Shown here piece by piece: positions 24,154-30,148 of a stretch of DNA of 32,063 bases. Under the pieces are notes generated by a model. The model worked only from the letters and a program-made list of their open reading frames with translations. It ran no database searches and was not told where the DNA came from. Every line of letters begins with the position of its first letter. Within the stretch, counting starts at the first letter, position 1. Position numbers and translations under genes: made by a program. This DNA comes from Terriglobia bacterium (lineage in GTDB: Bacteria; Acidobacteriota; Terriglobia; Terriglobales; Acidobacteriaceae): positions 1-32,063 of the forward strand of contig JAIQFZ010000042.1 in NCBI GenBank assembly GCA_020073015.1, read 5' to 3'.

Positions 24154-24230
24154 GTTTTGCCGCCTTTCGAGCAATCGAAAAATGTTCTCTGCAGCCTGAA
24201 GCGTATACGACCTCTGAAAAAAACAAAAAG

Positions 24231-24266
24231 TGCTGACCGAAACCGCTTTTGCGGTTTCGGTCAGCA
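24231..24266 (-). terminator. Rho-independent terminator of the SYLF-2 gene
   Basis: Perfect 16-bp stem, TGCTGACCGAAACCGC (24231-24246) and its complement (24251-24266), with a TTTT/AAAA loop. On the minus strand it is followed by a long T-rich tract (complement of 24212-24230), the classical intrinsic terminator form. It lies 34 nt after the SYLF-2 stop. Confidence 0.9.
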
Positions 24267-24300
24267 AATAGTGCGGGTGCGCTGGCTTCTGTTGATGCAA

Positions 24301-25017
24301 CTACTTCTTGTCTTCTTTCACTTCCGCAATGTGCGCTTGTTGGCCTGCATCGGACACGGCCTTCAGGAATGCGTCCGCACTTTTCGGAGTTGACACCTTG
24401 CCCGATAGAATGTTGCGGAACTCCATGTCCTTGCCGTAGATCGCGCTAGTCGAGTCGTCATCCTGCTGCACGACGGCGCCTTCGAGGGTTAAGCCGGCGA
24501 ACACGCCCTTGGAGCGTGAGTAGGTCAGCACTTCGGTGTTCATTTTCCAGTCAGTTCCGGCGGACGCATGACGGCCAACCGGGCCCGCTGCAACCGAACC
24601 TTCCCCGGTGAGTTCGAACTTGCTGGAGAGCAGATGCTGAAAACCCCGGTCGTTCATGACCAACATCACCAGGTCCACGCCTTCGACTCCGATCTGCAAT
24701 CCCCAGCTTCCTCCACCCACGGAGACGAACGCGGGCGCACTCCAACCTTCAGCCGTACGGCAAGAGGCCACGCCACGTCCGTGCTTGCCGCCAAAAATGA
24801 AGCCACCCTTAATCAAGTCTGGCACGACCAGGATGCACTTTGCATTGCTCAATACTTCTTCAGGGATACCTTTGTCCGGTGTTGACATGATCGCGTGGAG
24901 AACATCCACGGAGTTTTGCAGGCGGTCAACCGTGTCTTCCCGAGCCGAGCCGGCCCACGCGTACGTTCCAACTAGGCCCATGAAGCTCATCAACAACAGT
25001 GAAATCGTTTTTTTCAT
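24301..25017 (-). CDS. Secreted SYLF (Ysc84-like) protein, paralogue 2
   Basis: A 238-residue protein, closely similar to SYLF-1 over its whole length: signal peptide MKKTISLLLMSFMGLVGTYAW, then AGSAREDTVDRLQNSVDVLH, TPDKGIPEEVLSNAKCILVVP, IKGGFIFGGKHGRGVASCRTAEGW, GGSWGLQIGVEGVDLVML, AAAGPVGRHASAGTDWKMNTE, VLTYSRSKGVFAGLTLEGA. AAAGGA precedes ATG 25017. Unlike SYLF-1, it carries the 52-nt nested-dyad element (25043-25094) 25 nt before its start, shared with the DUF2934 and Hsp20 genes. It ends at a strong terminator. The duplication with separate control suggests condition-specific copies (inference). Confidence 0.88.
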   Translation of the reverse strand: MKKTISLLLMSFMGLVGTYAWAGSAREDTVDRLQNSVDVLHAIMSTPDKGIPEEVLSNAKCILVVPDLIKGGFIFGGKHGRGVASCRTAEGWSAPAFVSVGGGSWGLQIGVEGVDLVMLVMNDRGFQHLLSSKFELTGEGSVAAGPVGRHASAGTDWKMNTEVLTYSRSKGVFAGLTLEGAVVQQDDDSTSAIYGKDMEFRNILSGKVSTPKSADAFLKAVSDAGQQAHIAEVKEDKK

Positions 25018-25375
25018 GAATTTTCCTTTAGGTGGTGCGGAACTAAGAGGAGAGGACTTCAGATGGCTGACTTAGCTCAGAGGACCTGAAAGAGAGAGAG
25101 GAAGTGTTCGTCTCAAACATCATGATCGCCCAGGCAGGAAAGAATAGCTGGTCTAAATTGCTCACTTTATGTCTTGTGGCCCAAACCGATGCTGGATGGT
25201 CGCAATGTCGTGACTGAAGGTTTCTGTGCAATGTGAGCAATCCTGCACAGAATCGCCTACGCTTAGCCTGCCATTATGAACTGGGGGAGATCCGAACCGC
25301 TATTTCCAAGAGTCCAGCCACTCACCCTGTTACCCAACCGTCCCCAGCAATGGGAGAAAGAGCGAAGGTAGATCG
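25018..25375. other. Divergent regulatory region SYLF-2 / small CxxC protein
   Basis: 358 nt without a gene. It contains nested-dyad element copy A (25043-25094) and two 16-bp dyads, TGGTCTAAATTGCTCA (25149-25164) and TGAGCAATCCTGCACA (25234-25249). Confidence 0.5.
25043..25094 (-). promoter_or_regulatory. Nested-dyad upstream element, copy A (SYLF-2)
   Basis: On the minus strand it reads CTCTTTCAG ... CTTAG and contains TTCAG-N5-CTGA-N6-TCAG-N4-CTGAA, that is, two nested inverted repeats. It ends 25 nt before the SYLF-2 ATG. It is nearly identical to copies at 26783-26836 and 29201-29252. A following pyrimidine tract (TCCTC) could pair with the AAAGGA ribosome site over four bases. Confidence 0.75.
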
Positions 25376-25570
25376 ATGGAACCCGTCCTTCGCCGTTTTC
25401 GCAAACGCGTTCGTAGACGGCTCGCCTCCGTCACTGGCACATTCACGGAGTTGCTGGCGGCTCTTAAACCGCAGAGCAAGAATTTTGGATCGCAGAGGAT
25501 GTGTCCGTTTTGCGGGTTAATCACCCCACGGTCCCAACGATTGTGTTTGGAGTGTGGGGAATCACTCTGA
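25376..25570 (+). CDS. Small zinc-ribbon protein
   Basis: A 64-residue protein: an N-terminal basic helix (MEPVLRRFRKRVRRRLASVT) followed by FTELLAALKPQ and a C-terminal ribbon RMCPFCGLITPRSQRLCLEC, i.e. C-x2-C-x11-C-x2-C, a clear zinc-binding pattern, ending GESL. GAAGG lies upstream of ATG 25376. Function unknown; a nucleic-acid-binding or zinc-sensing role is possible. The lmo0937-type gene follows 66 nt later with its own ribosome site. Confidence 0.65.
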   Translation: MEPVLRRFRKRVRRRLASVTGTFTELLAALKPQSKNFGSQRMCPFCGLITPRSQRLCLECGESL

Positions 25571-25636
25571 GGCATTCAACTGGACCGGAAGGATGCAAGC
25601 CAAGGATGAGCAACCCGAGCCAAGGAGACTAACGAT

Positions 25637-25786
25637 ATGCTTTGGACGATTTTGGTGGTTCTGGGAATCTTGTGGCTTCTAGGCTTTAGTCTGCATGTAG
25701 GCGGGAGCCTGATCCACCTGCTACTAGTTGTGGCGTTGGTGATCTTCATCATTAACCTCGTTGGCGGGCGTCGAAGTTCGGCTTAA
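25637..25786 (+). CDS. lmo0937 family mini membrane protein
   Basis: A 49-residue protein, MLWTILVVLGILWLLGFSLH followed by VGGSLIHLLLVVALVIFIINLVGGRRSSA: two membrane helices with the MLWTI start, WLLG motif and GG-x-x-H turn of the lmo0937 (DUF5670) family, and a short basic tail. CAAGGAG is upstream of ATG 25637. The family is found in stress-related loci; its role is unknown. With Thivi_2564 and DUF3309 it is the third such mini membrane protein in this cluster. Confidence 0.85.
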   Translation: MLWTILVVLGILWLLGFSLHVGGSLIHLLLVVALVIFIINLVGGRRSSA

Positions 25787-25870
25787 AGAGTTCCGGGAAT
25801 ACTGACCAGATATCCAGGTCATTAATATCTACGATGTGTAGCAGGTCTCTTTGACGCTGTGAGGACACAA

Positions 25871-26176
25871 ATGAAAAAACAGTACCTTCACCTCTCTGCC
25901 TATTCTTGTGACAAATGTACCGGTCCGGTGGTTGCAGGCTCGCTGGCAGTCCGCGAGAATGAAATCTCGAAAGAGACTGACATCAGGCAGGTAGGAGCAA
26001 TTTGCCTGTCATGCGGCCATCGGCAGAGCAAGGGGACTGAGGCGGGTGTCACTCGCAACTTTCCACCGGTGCAATGGGAGCCAATGAAGACTGCGAGCCA
26101 CATTCCGACCCCATTGGGCGAAATGCTCAATCGTGCAGAACTAGCAGCGAGTTTGAGAGTGGCCTCAGTTCTTTGA
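25871..26176 (+). CDS. Small double CxxC protein
   Basis: A 101-residue protein, MKKQYLHLSAYSCDKCTGPV and onward. It has two CxxC knuckles, CDKC (about 13-16) and CLSC in ICLSCGHRQ (about 45-51), forming a likely zinc ribbon around VRENEISKETDIRQVGA. The C-terminal half (VTRNFPPVQWEPMKTASHIP) is polar. GAGGACACAA precedes ATG 25871. I recall similar SCDKCTGPVV proteins in Acidobacteria, without known function. Its 3' end overlaps the convergent membrane protein gene by 12 nt. Confidence 0.65.
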   Translation: MKKQYLHLSAYSCDKCTGPVVAGSLAVRENEISKETDIRQVGAICLSCGHRQSKGTEAGVTRNFPPVQWEPMKTASHIPTPLGEMLNRAELAASLRVASVL

Positions 26177-26392
26177 CGGGCGCGTACGCGTGCCGGCAAT
26201 GGCCAGCGCGATCCCACCTGCGATCAGCACAGCACTGATGATGGGCGACACTCGTTCACTGTGGCTGGTCTGCACGCCGATGTTCGTGTCCCCGACTTTG
26301 ATGCCCTGCGACTCGGAGTGAGGAATCGGCACCACCAGCGATGCGATGCCGAGCACAAGCAGGAGCAGCCCTGCAAACAACAAGATTTTCAT
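26165..26392 (-). CDS. Small two-helix membrane protein
   Basis: A 75-residue membrane protein: MKILLFAGLLLLVLGIASLV forms the first helix, a ~25-residue polar segment (PHSESQGIKVGDTNIGVQTS) should face the periplasm, and ISAVLIAGGIALAIAGTR forms the second helix, with a basic C-terminus. GAGGAAATGAT precedes ATG 26392. I associate this arrangement with DUF3185-like proteins but cannot confirm it. It is convergent with the CxxC gene. Confidence 0.65.
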   Translation of the reverse strand: MKILLFAGLLLLVLGIASLVVPIPHSESQGIKVGDTNIGVQTSHSERVSPIISAVLIAGGIALAIAGTRTRPSKN

Positions 26393-26630
26393 ATCATTTC
26401 CTCGTTATCCTCGATGCGTCGAAGCGCATAACCGCCGCCCTCGCACCCCATTATTAACATTCGGGCTCAGGGAACTGTTCAACATTGTTCTACCGATGTT
26501 TCTTATACTACACGGGTTGCCGATCACGTCCGACTGGTATCCCAGGGTTTACCTGCAGCGGAAAGCCGCTTGGTTGGGTTGGAGCTGGTTTCCAGGAGAA
26601 CTGAGCCGGTGGAAACAGCTAGTCGTGCAG

Positions 26631-26699
26631 ATTCCGGAAGTGAGCCGTTCTGCTCAATATTTCGAAAGCCAATGAGCGACTCTATAGATGCCTCTAGAC
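26631..26699 (+). repeat. Dispersed intergenic repeat, copy R2 (short)
   Basis: About 69 nt matching 27470-27539 with roughly four mismatches: ATTCCGGAAGTGAGCCGTTC, then TGCTCA(A/G)TATTTC, AAAGCCAATG, CGACTCTA and AGATGCCTCTAGA. The dyad TGAGCCGTTCTGCTCA is at 26641-26656. Similarity stops at 26699. Confidence 0.8.
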
Positions 26700-26782
26700 G
26701 TGGCGCATCCTGCGATTGTGTTTAGCGTTTGACACACCAGAACAATCAGCGTAGGGTCAAGAAAGAGTGAGTACTTCCATTC

Positions 26783-26836
26783 CTCTTTCAGGTCCTCTGA
26801 GCTAAGTCAGCCCATCTGAAGTATCTTCCCCCTTAG
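26783..26836 (+). promoter_or_regulatory. Nested-dyad upstream element, copy B (DUF2934)
   Basis: TTCAG-N5-CTGA-N6-TCAG-N5-CTGAA in the plus strand, flanked by CTCTTTCAG and CCCTTAG, ending 26 nt before ATG 26863. The internal CTTCCC could pair with the GGGAGG ribosome site (one G-U pair). Confidence 0.75.
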
Positions 26837-26862
26837 TAACGGACGGAACCGGGAGGTTCAGC

Positions 26863-27078
26863 ATGGTTAATTCCCACTCATCCACACCAAAGCCCAAAGG
26901 TCTCACCGCGCCAAAAAAGACTCTTGCACAAGTGGTGTCGACCTCCGATGCAGCAGGGTTAGAACACAAGATTAGAGAACGCGCCCACCAGCTCTATGAA
27001 GGCCGCGGCCGTGAGCCTGGCAGAGACCAGCAGGACTGGGTCCAAGCCGAGCACGAAATATCGAAGGAACGGCCGTAG
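26863..27078 (+). CDS. DUF2934 domain protein
   Basis: A 71-residue protein with a Lys/Thr/Ser-rich N-terminal half (MVNSHSSTPKPKGLTAPKKT) and the DUF2934 motif in the C-terminal half: IRERAHQLYEGRGREPGRDQQDWVQAEHEI. The motif R-A-x-x-L-Y-E-x-R-G-R-E-P-G is diagnostic. DUF2934 proteins occur in Acidobacteria and Proteobacteria, often near stress genes, with no known activity. GGGAGG precedes the ATG, and upstream element copy B is shared with Hsp20 and SYLF-2. Confidence 0.85.
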   Translation: MVNSHSSTPKPKGLTAPKKTLAQVVSTSDAAGLEHKIRERAHQLYEGRGREPGRDQQDWVQAEHEISKERP

Positions 27079-27137
27079 AAGGAACGATCGCTTTCAGTCT
27101 CCAGGGGTCTTCCAGGAATTGTTCCCAGAGATGGTCC

Positions 27138-27365
27138 ATGACAAATTGCCTAGAGTGCAAGAATCTAACCCGGGTCTTCGAATCCAAATTAGCCACGTAC
27201 CTTGCGGCCCGTTCGGCGGCGCTTTATCGAATCAGCACGGAATTTGCGGCTCAGCAACAGGTCGATATGGAGCGCGCCAAGAACGATGTGGAAGAGCACC
27301 TGTTGATCTGCTCCTTCGCCACCAAGGTGCGGTGCCTCACCCCGGTACCGGCCTTTCGCCCTTGA
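27138..27365 (+). CDS. Small helical protein with N-terminal CxxC
   Basis: A 75-residue protein, MTNCLECKNLTRVFESKLAT and onward. It has C-L-E-C at residues 4-7, then a helical stretch YLAARSAALYRISTEFAAQQ and VDMERAKNDVEEHLLIC, ending with a third Cys or two. The pattern CxxC ... EEHxxxC suggests a zinc site with the helix pair between. I recall similar proteins as acidobacterial hypotheticals. It follows the DUF2934 gene by 59 nt and may share its transcript; the ribosome site (GAGATGG) is moderate. Confidence 0.6.
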   Translation: MTNCLECKNLTRVFESKLATYLAARSAALYRISTEFAAQQQVDMERAKNDVEEHLLICSFATKVRCLTPVPAFRP

Positions 27366-27721
27366 GCGATTTCCAACAGCACGGTCGCGGACTACCGCTA
27401 GCGAAAATGTGGTCGCCTCCCCTGAGTCGTGAAGACCTCGGGCGGCCAATATTGTCCTTCTCAGAGGGGATTCCGGAAGTGAGCCGTTCTGCTCAGTATT
27501 TCCAAAGCCAATGCGCGACTCTACAGATGCCTCTAGAGAGCAGTTGATCCGCCAAACCAGACGGTCTACCTCTTGAGGCAGGAGCTTGCCCAGACAAGGT
27601 GGTTTGCGGACCATTGCCGGATGTTCATTCGCCGGGAACCGCAACCGGGTCGCCCTCCAATGGAGGGCAGCTTCGTCAGGGCCAGCCTCGATGGCGCGCC
27701 TCCGCGAGGAGGAGGAATGAA
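27366..27721. other. Intergenic region with repeat R3
   Basis: 356 nt without a supported gene. It contains repeat copy R3 (27470-27596). The minus-strand open frame across it is formed by the repeat itself and is rejected. Confidence 0.5.
27470..27596 (+). repeat. Dispersed intergenic repeat, copy R3
   Basis: Full-length copy: first ~70 nt match R2 at about 94 percent, and the remainder matches R1 (CCGCCAAACC-GACGG block and final GCCCAGACA). The dyad TGAGCCGTTCTGCTCA is at 27480-27495. Confidence 0.75.
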
Positions 27722-27841
27722 ATGCACCCAGAAGATCTGATGAAACCTGACCTGTTTAGTGAAATCGTGCTGTTGGGTAGCGGCGGACTGATGTTCGTTT
27801 CGCTGTTGCTGATCGTAGTGGCCGCGTTCGCGCGGCCTTAA
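27722..27841 (+). CDS. 39-residue single-helix membrane protein
   Basis: GAGGAGGAATGAA gives a very strong ribosome site before ATG 27722. The peptide MHPEDLMKPDLFSEIVLLGS continues GGLMFVSLLLIVVAAFARP: one membrane helix of about 20 residues with a short acidic N-terminus. No family is recognised. The next gene starts 27 nt downstream, so it is probably the first gene of a small operon with the two hypotheticals that follow. Confidence 0.55.
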   Translation: MHPEDLMKPDLFSEIVLLGSGGLMFVSLLLIVVAAFARP

Positions 27842-27868
27842 CCGCGCCCAGGTTTCTCTTGAGGACTT

Positions 27869-28300
27869 ATGCCGCCAACCGTTCAAGTCGGTACGATTCT
27901 GATCGAGGAGTGGCCGCTGATGCCCCAACTTCTTGGCCTGGAGAGCGAGCCCTATTCGGGAAACTGGAGACTGGTTAAGGAGCTGGATGGCTTCGCCCTT
28001 GATCGCAAGATCCGTGCCTCGGGATGGAACTTCTTTTTCATGGCGGCAGAAGTAAAGGTGATGTTCTTTGGTGCTCTTGGAGGGAAGAAGATCGAGCACG
28101 CATTGAAGCGGATTCTGGGGAAGGTAGAGCAGCAACACTTCAACGGCCTCGAGGTGACGGAAATCGTTGCCAAGCGCTTTCTGGGCGTGCCCTATGCCAT
28201 CGTCTCGGCACACTCTCGGCATGTCCAGCAGAGCTGCTACTTGGATAGCGGTCCGACACGGCGGACGTCCCAGCGCGAGACAGCATGGGCCAGAGGTTGA
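27869..28300 (+). CDS. Hypothetical protein
   Basis: A 143-residue protein with TTGAGGACTT before ATG 27869. It reads MPPTVQVGTILIEEWPLMPQ, then LVKELDGFALDRKIRASGWNFFFMAAEVKVMFFG, a Lys-rich helix KKIEHALKRILGKVEQQHFNGLEVTEI, and VPYAIVSAHSRHVQQS. No signal peptide or convincing membrane helix. I recall similar GWNFFFMA proteins as recurrent acidobacterial hypotheticals. It is followed 28 nt later by another hypothetical on the same strand. Confidence 0.65.
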   Translation: MPPTVQVGTILIEEWPLMPQLLGLESEPYSGNWRLVKELDGFALDRKIRASGWNFFFMAAEVKVMFFGALGGKKIEHALKRILGKVEQQHFNGLEVTEIVAKRFLGVPYAIVSAHSRHVQQSCYLDSGPTRRTSQRETAWARG

Positions 28301-28328
28301 GCGTGTCTCCGGTCTGGGGAGTAAACTT

Positions 28329-28775
28329 ATGAAACTTGGCGCGAACCAAAGTCTCGAGCGAATCCTTGAGTCTGCAATTGTGGTCTCTTGGGCAGACTTG
28401 ATGCCTGGCACCCAAACTGGCTTGATTCACATTGAATACGGCTTCGCTGCGGGCGGCACTTTGGATTATCTGAAGTTCTGGTCATCCATAACCCGAGGCC
28501 AGTGGCTGCTGGCTTGTGAGTACTGGATGTCAGCGTCTACCTTTCACAGCGCCGGAGTCCACTTTCACAATGGATATCAATCCGAAGGTCTGGCCCACAT
28601 TCTGGGATCTGTGATGCAGCACCAAACTGCATTCTCGCTTCCAGCGGATCTCGGCCGGCAAGGACTGCTCCAGATCCCAGCACCCACGCAAGAAGAAAGT
28701 GTGGTAGCCGCCGCGTCAGTCAGCGAAGCCCTTGACCGCGTCGGCTCGGCACCGGCCCAGCTTGCGGTGGCTTGA
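28329..28775 (+). CDS. Hypothetical protein
   Basis: A 148-residue protein; GGGGAG precedes ATG 28329, while the longer upstream frame has no ribosome site and overlaps the previous gene. It reads MKLGANQSLERILESAIVVS, followed by LMPGTQTGLIHIEYGFAAGGTLDYLKFW and ITRGQWLLACEYWMSAS, giving a compact alpha/beta impression, and ends in an Ala/Val-rich tail. No family recognised. Likely co-transcribed with the preceding gene (28-nt gap). Confidence 0.6.
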   Translation: MKLGANQSLERILESAIVVSWADLMPGTQTGLIHIEYGFAAGGTLDYLKFWSSITRGQWLLACEYWMSASTFHSAGVHFHNGYQSEGLAHILGSVMQHQTAFSLPADLGRQGLLQIPAPTQEESVVAAASVSEALDRVGSAPAQLAVA

Positions 28776-28866
28776 ATTCTGACCGCTCATTAATCTACTG
28801 CACCTTGGGTTCGCTCGCGCAGAAAAATCGAGCAGTTAATGTGAAACCGCGCATCTAACAGTCCAA

Positions 28867-29070
28867 ATGAAGGAGACTGAGAAGTCAATCTTCGAAGAGC
28901 GATATAGAGTTGTCGCCGTTGAGAGCGACCGCCTACTGGTCCGAGGAGTTCTCAGCGGCGAGATGCTAACGATCATCAACCCCGAGCCCGAGACTCCTCT
29001 TACCCAAGAAGACTATCCGCCTGGAAAGTTAATTGCGTTGACCGACCCGTCAACTGCGCCTCTGAATTAG
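28867..29070 (+). CDS. Small hypothetical protein
   Basis: A 67-residue acidic protein, MKETEKSIFEERYRVVAVES, then DRLLVRGVLSGEMLTIINPEPETPLTQEDYPPGKLIALTDPS. The alternation of strands and the PPGKLIALTDP ending suggest a small beta-barrel-like fold. No ribosome site is obvious, but the codon pattern and my recollection of similar acidobacterial proteins support it. It sits between the hypothetical operon and the Hsp20 control region. Confidence 0.55.
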   Translation: MKETEKSIFEERYRVVAVESDRLLVRGVLSGEMLTIINPEPETPLTQEDYPPGKLIALTDPSTAPLN

Positions 29071-29200
29071 GATTGTCAACTCCTGCCGACTTGCAGTCCG
29101 CCATCGCTCCGACCAGCACGAAGGCTGCCGTCCCCTGGCCGCGGTTTGACAACCGCTACGCGGAAGAATAGCATTGTAATTGAGCAAGCACCTCTTCTTA

Positions 29201-29252
29201 CTCTTTCAGGTTCTCTGAACTAAGTCAGCCCATCTGAAGTTTCCCCTCTTAG
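29201..29252 (+). promoter_or_regulatory. Nested-dyad upstream element, copy C (Hsp20)
   Basis: TTCAG-N5-CTGA-N6-TCAG-N5-CTGAA, flanked by CTCTTTCAG and CCTCTTAG, ending 23 nt before the Hsp20 ATG. The CCTCTT tract (29245-29250) can pair with the AGGAGG ribosome site over six bases (one G-U) across a ~10-nt loop, which would make a heat-meltable block possible (inference). Confidence 0.75.
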
Positions 29253-29275
29253 ATTGCCGAAGGAGGAGCTACGTT

Positions 29276-29776
29276 ATGACACTTTTGACCCGTTGGGAAC
29301 CTTTCCGTGAATTTTCCACTATGCAAGACCGCATGAACCGCATGAATCGTCTTTTCCGTGAGTCGTATAGCCCTGAAGGCCCGGAAGAGGCATTGACGAC
29401 CACCACCTTCGCACCGCCGGTGGACATCTACGAAGACGAGCACACCATTACTCTGAAGATGGAAGTCCCGGGCATCGACGAAAAAGACATTGACGTCCGC
29501 ATCGAGAACAACACCCTTAGCGTCCACGGCGAGCGCAAGTTCGAGAAGGAAGAGAAAGAGGAGAACTTCCGTCGCGTCGAGCGGCAGTACGGGAGCTTCA
29601 CCCGCTCGTTCACGCTGCCCAGTTCCGTCGATACGGGGCAAGTGAGCGCCCATTACGACAAGGGCGTGCTGAAGATCAACCTTGCTAAGAAGGCCGAAGC
29701 CAAGCCCAAGCAGATCAAGGTGAACGTTGGCGGCGAGAAGACCCTCGAAGCCAAGGTTCACGGCAAGGTCGCATAA
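29276..29776 (+). CDS. Hsp20 / alpha-crystallin family small heat-shock protein
   Basis: ATP-independent chaperone that holds unfolding proteins. It has 166 residues. The N-terminal arm MTLLTRWEPFREFSTMQDRM is followed by an alpha-crystallin domain at about 45-145: FAPPVDIYEDEHTITLKMEVPGI, DIDVRIENNTLSVHGERKFE, ENFRRVERQYGSFTRSFTLP and the A/V-x-Y-x-x-G-V-L motif HYDKGVLKINLAKK. The C-terminal tail (PKQIKVNVG) contains the I-x-V-type assembly motif. AGGAGG precedes the ATG; upstream element copy C lies 23 nt before it and a clear terminator lies 49 nt after the stop. Confidence 0.95.
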   Translation: MTLLTRWEPFREFSTMQDRMNRMNRLFRESYSPEGPEEALTTTTFAPPVDIYEDEHTITLKMEVPGIDEKDIDVRIENNTLSVHGERKFEKEEKEENFRRVERQYGSFTRSFTLPSSVDTGQVSAHYDKGVLKINLAKKAEAKPKQIKVNVGGEKTLEAKVHGKVA

Positions 29777-29824
29777 GCACCGCTGGCATGGTTGTCAGTT
29801 GCGAAATGGTGAGTGGAGAGAAAT

Positions 29825-29848
29825 GGGAGGCGCCTTGTTGCGCCTCCC
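29825..29848 (+). terminator. Rho-independent terminator after Hsp20
   Basis: GGGAGGCGC (29825-29833), loop CTTGTT, GCGCCTCCC (29840-29848), then CCCTTATTTGT. A perfect 9-bp GC-rich stem with a modest T-run. Confidence 0.8.
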
Positions 29849-29882
29849 CCCTTATTTGTCACCCCGAACGAAAGGAAAATCC

Positions 29883-30032
29883 TTGAAAAACACCAAATTT
29901 GTCGTCAAAGTGAACCGTGGCGGTACTCGCGCCCCTGAATACGTGCACGCACCCTGGCACTGGTTATGGGACGATTCACGGCCGAAGACACTGTCAAATC
30001 CATTCAGAATTCCCGTCGCAGCCCGGAATTAG
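29883..30032 (+). CDS. 49-residue basic protein with TTG start
   Basis: AAAGGAAAATCC stands before a TTG at 29883. The frame codes for (M)KNTKFVVKVNRGGTRAPEYV, then HAPWHWLWDDSRPKTLSNPF and a short tail, ending at TAG 30030-30032. The Trp-rich HAPWHWLWDD block is unusual. No family is recognised. Placement just after the Hsp20 terminator suggests independent or read-through expression. The good ribosome site supports it, but the TTG start and short length keep confidence low. Confidence 0.45.
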   Translation: MKNTKFVVKVNRGGTRAPEYVHAPWHWLWDDSRPKTLSNPFRIPVAARN

Positions 30033-30148
30033 TGCCCGTACAGGTTTAGGATCAATCTTGGAGTGACTAGGTTCTTAATCTTCAGCACGACGGAGATGGT
30101 GTTAGCACGTTCTGGCGTCGCAGCAGGACGCGTCACTACGGCAAGTCA

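Larger units (their letters stand above)
26393..26862. other. Intergenic region with repeat R2 and element copy B
   Basis: 470 nt with no supported gene. It holds dispersed repeat copy R2 (26631-26699) including a 16-bp dyad, and nested-dyad element copy B (26783-26836) in front of the DUF2934 gene. An open frame at 26346-26675 has no ribosome site and runs through the repeat, so I reject it. Confidence 0.5.

Noticed and set aside
17338-26631. A 12-13-nt match CAGCTAGTCGTG at 17338 and 26618 suggested a truncated copy of the Crp/Fnr gene before R2.
   Set aside because: Flanking sequence does not match, and a match of this length is expected by chance in a window this size.
26346-26675. Plus-strand open frame of 109 codons ending inside repeat R2.
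   Set aside because: No ribosome site, overlaps a supported minus-strand membrane gene at its start and ends in repeat sequence.
27189-27644. Minus-strand frame with GNTEQNGSLPES, similar to a piece read through R1.
   Set aside because: The similarity comes from the intergenic repeat itself; it runs antisense to the supported gene at 27138-27365.
29181-29186. TGAGCA half-site upstream of Hsp20 as a tenth regulator site.
   Set aside because: The second arm (CCTCTT) does not fit; only a half-site, so not counted.
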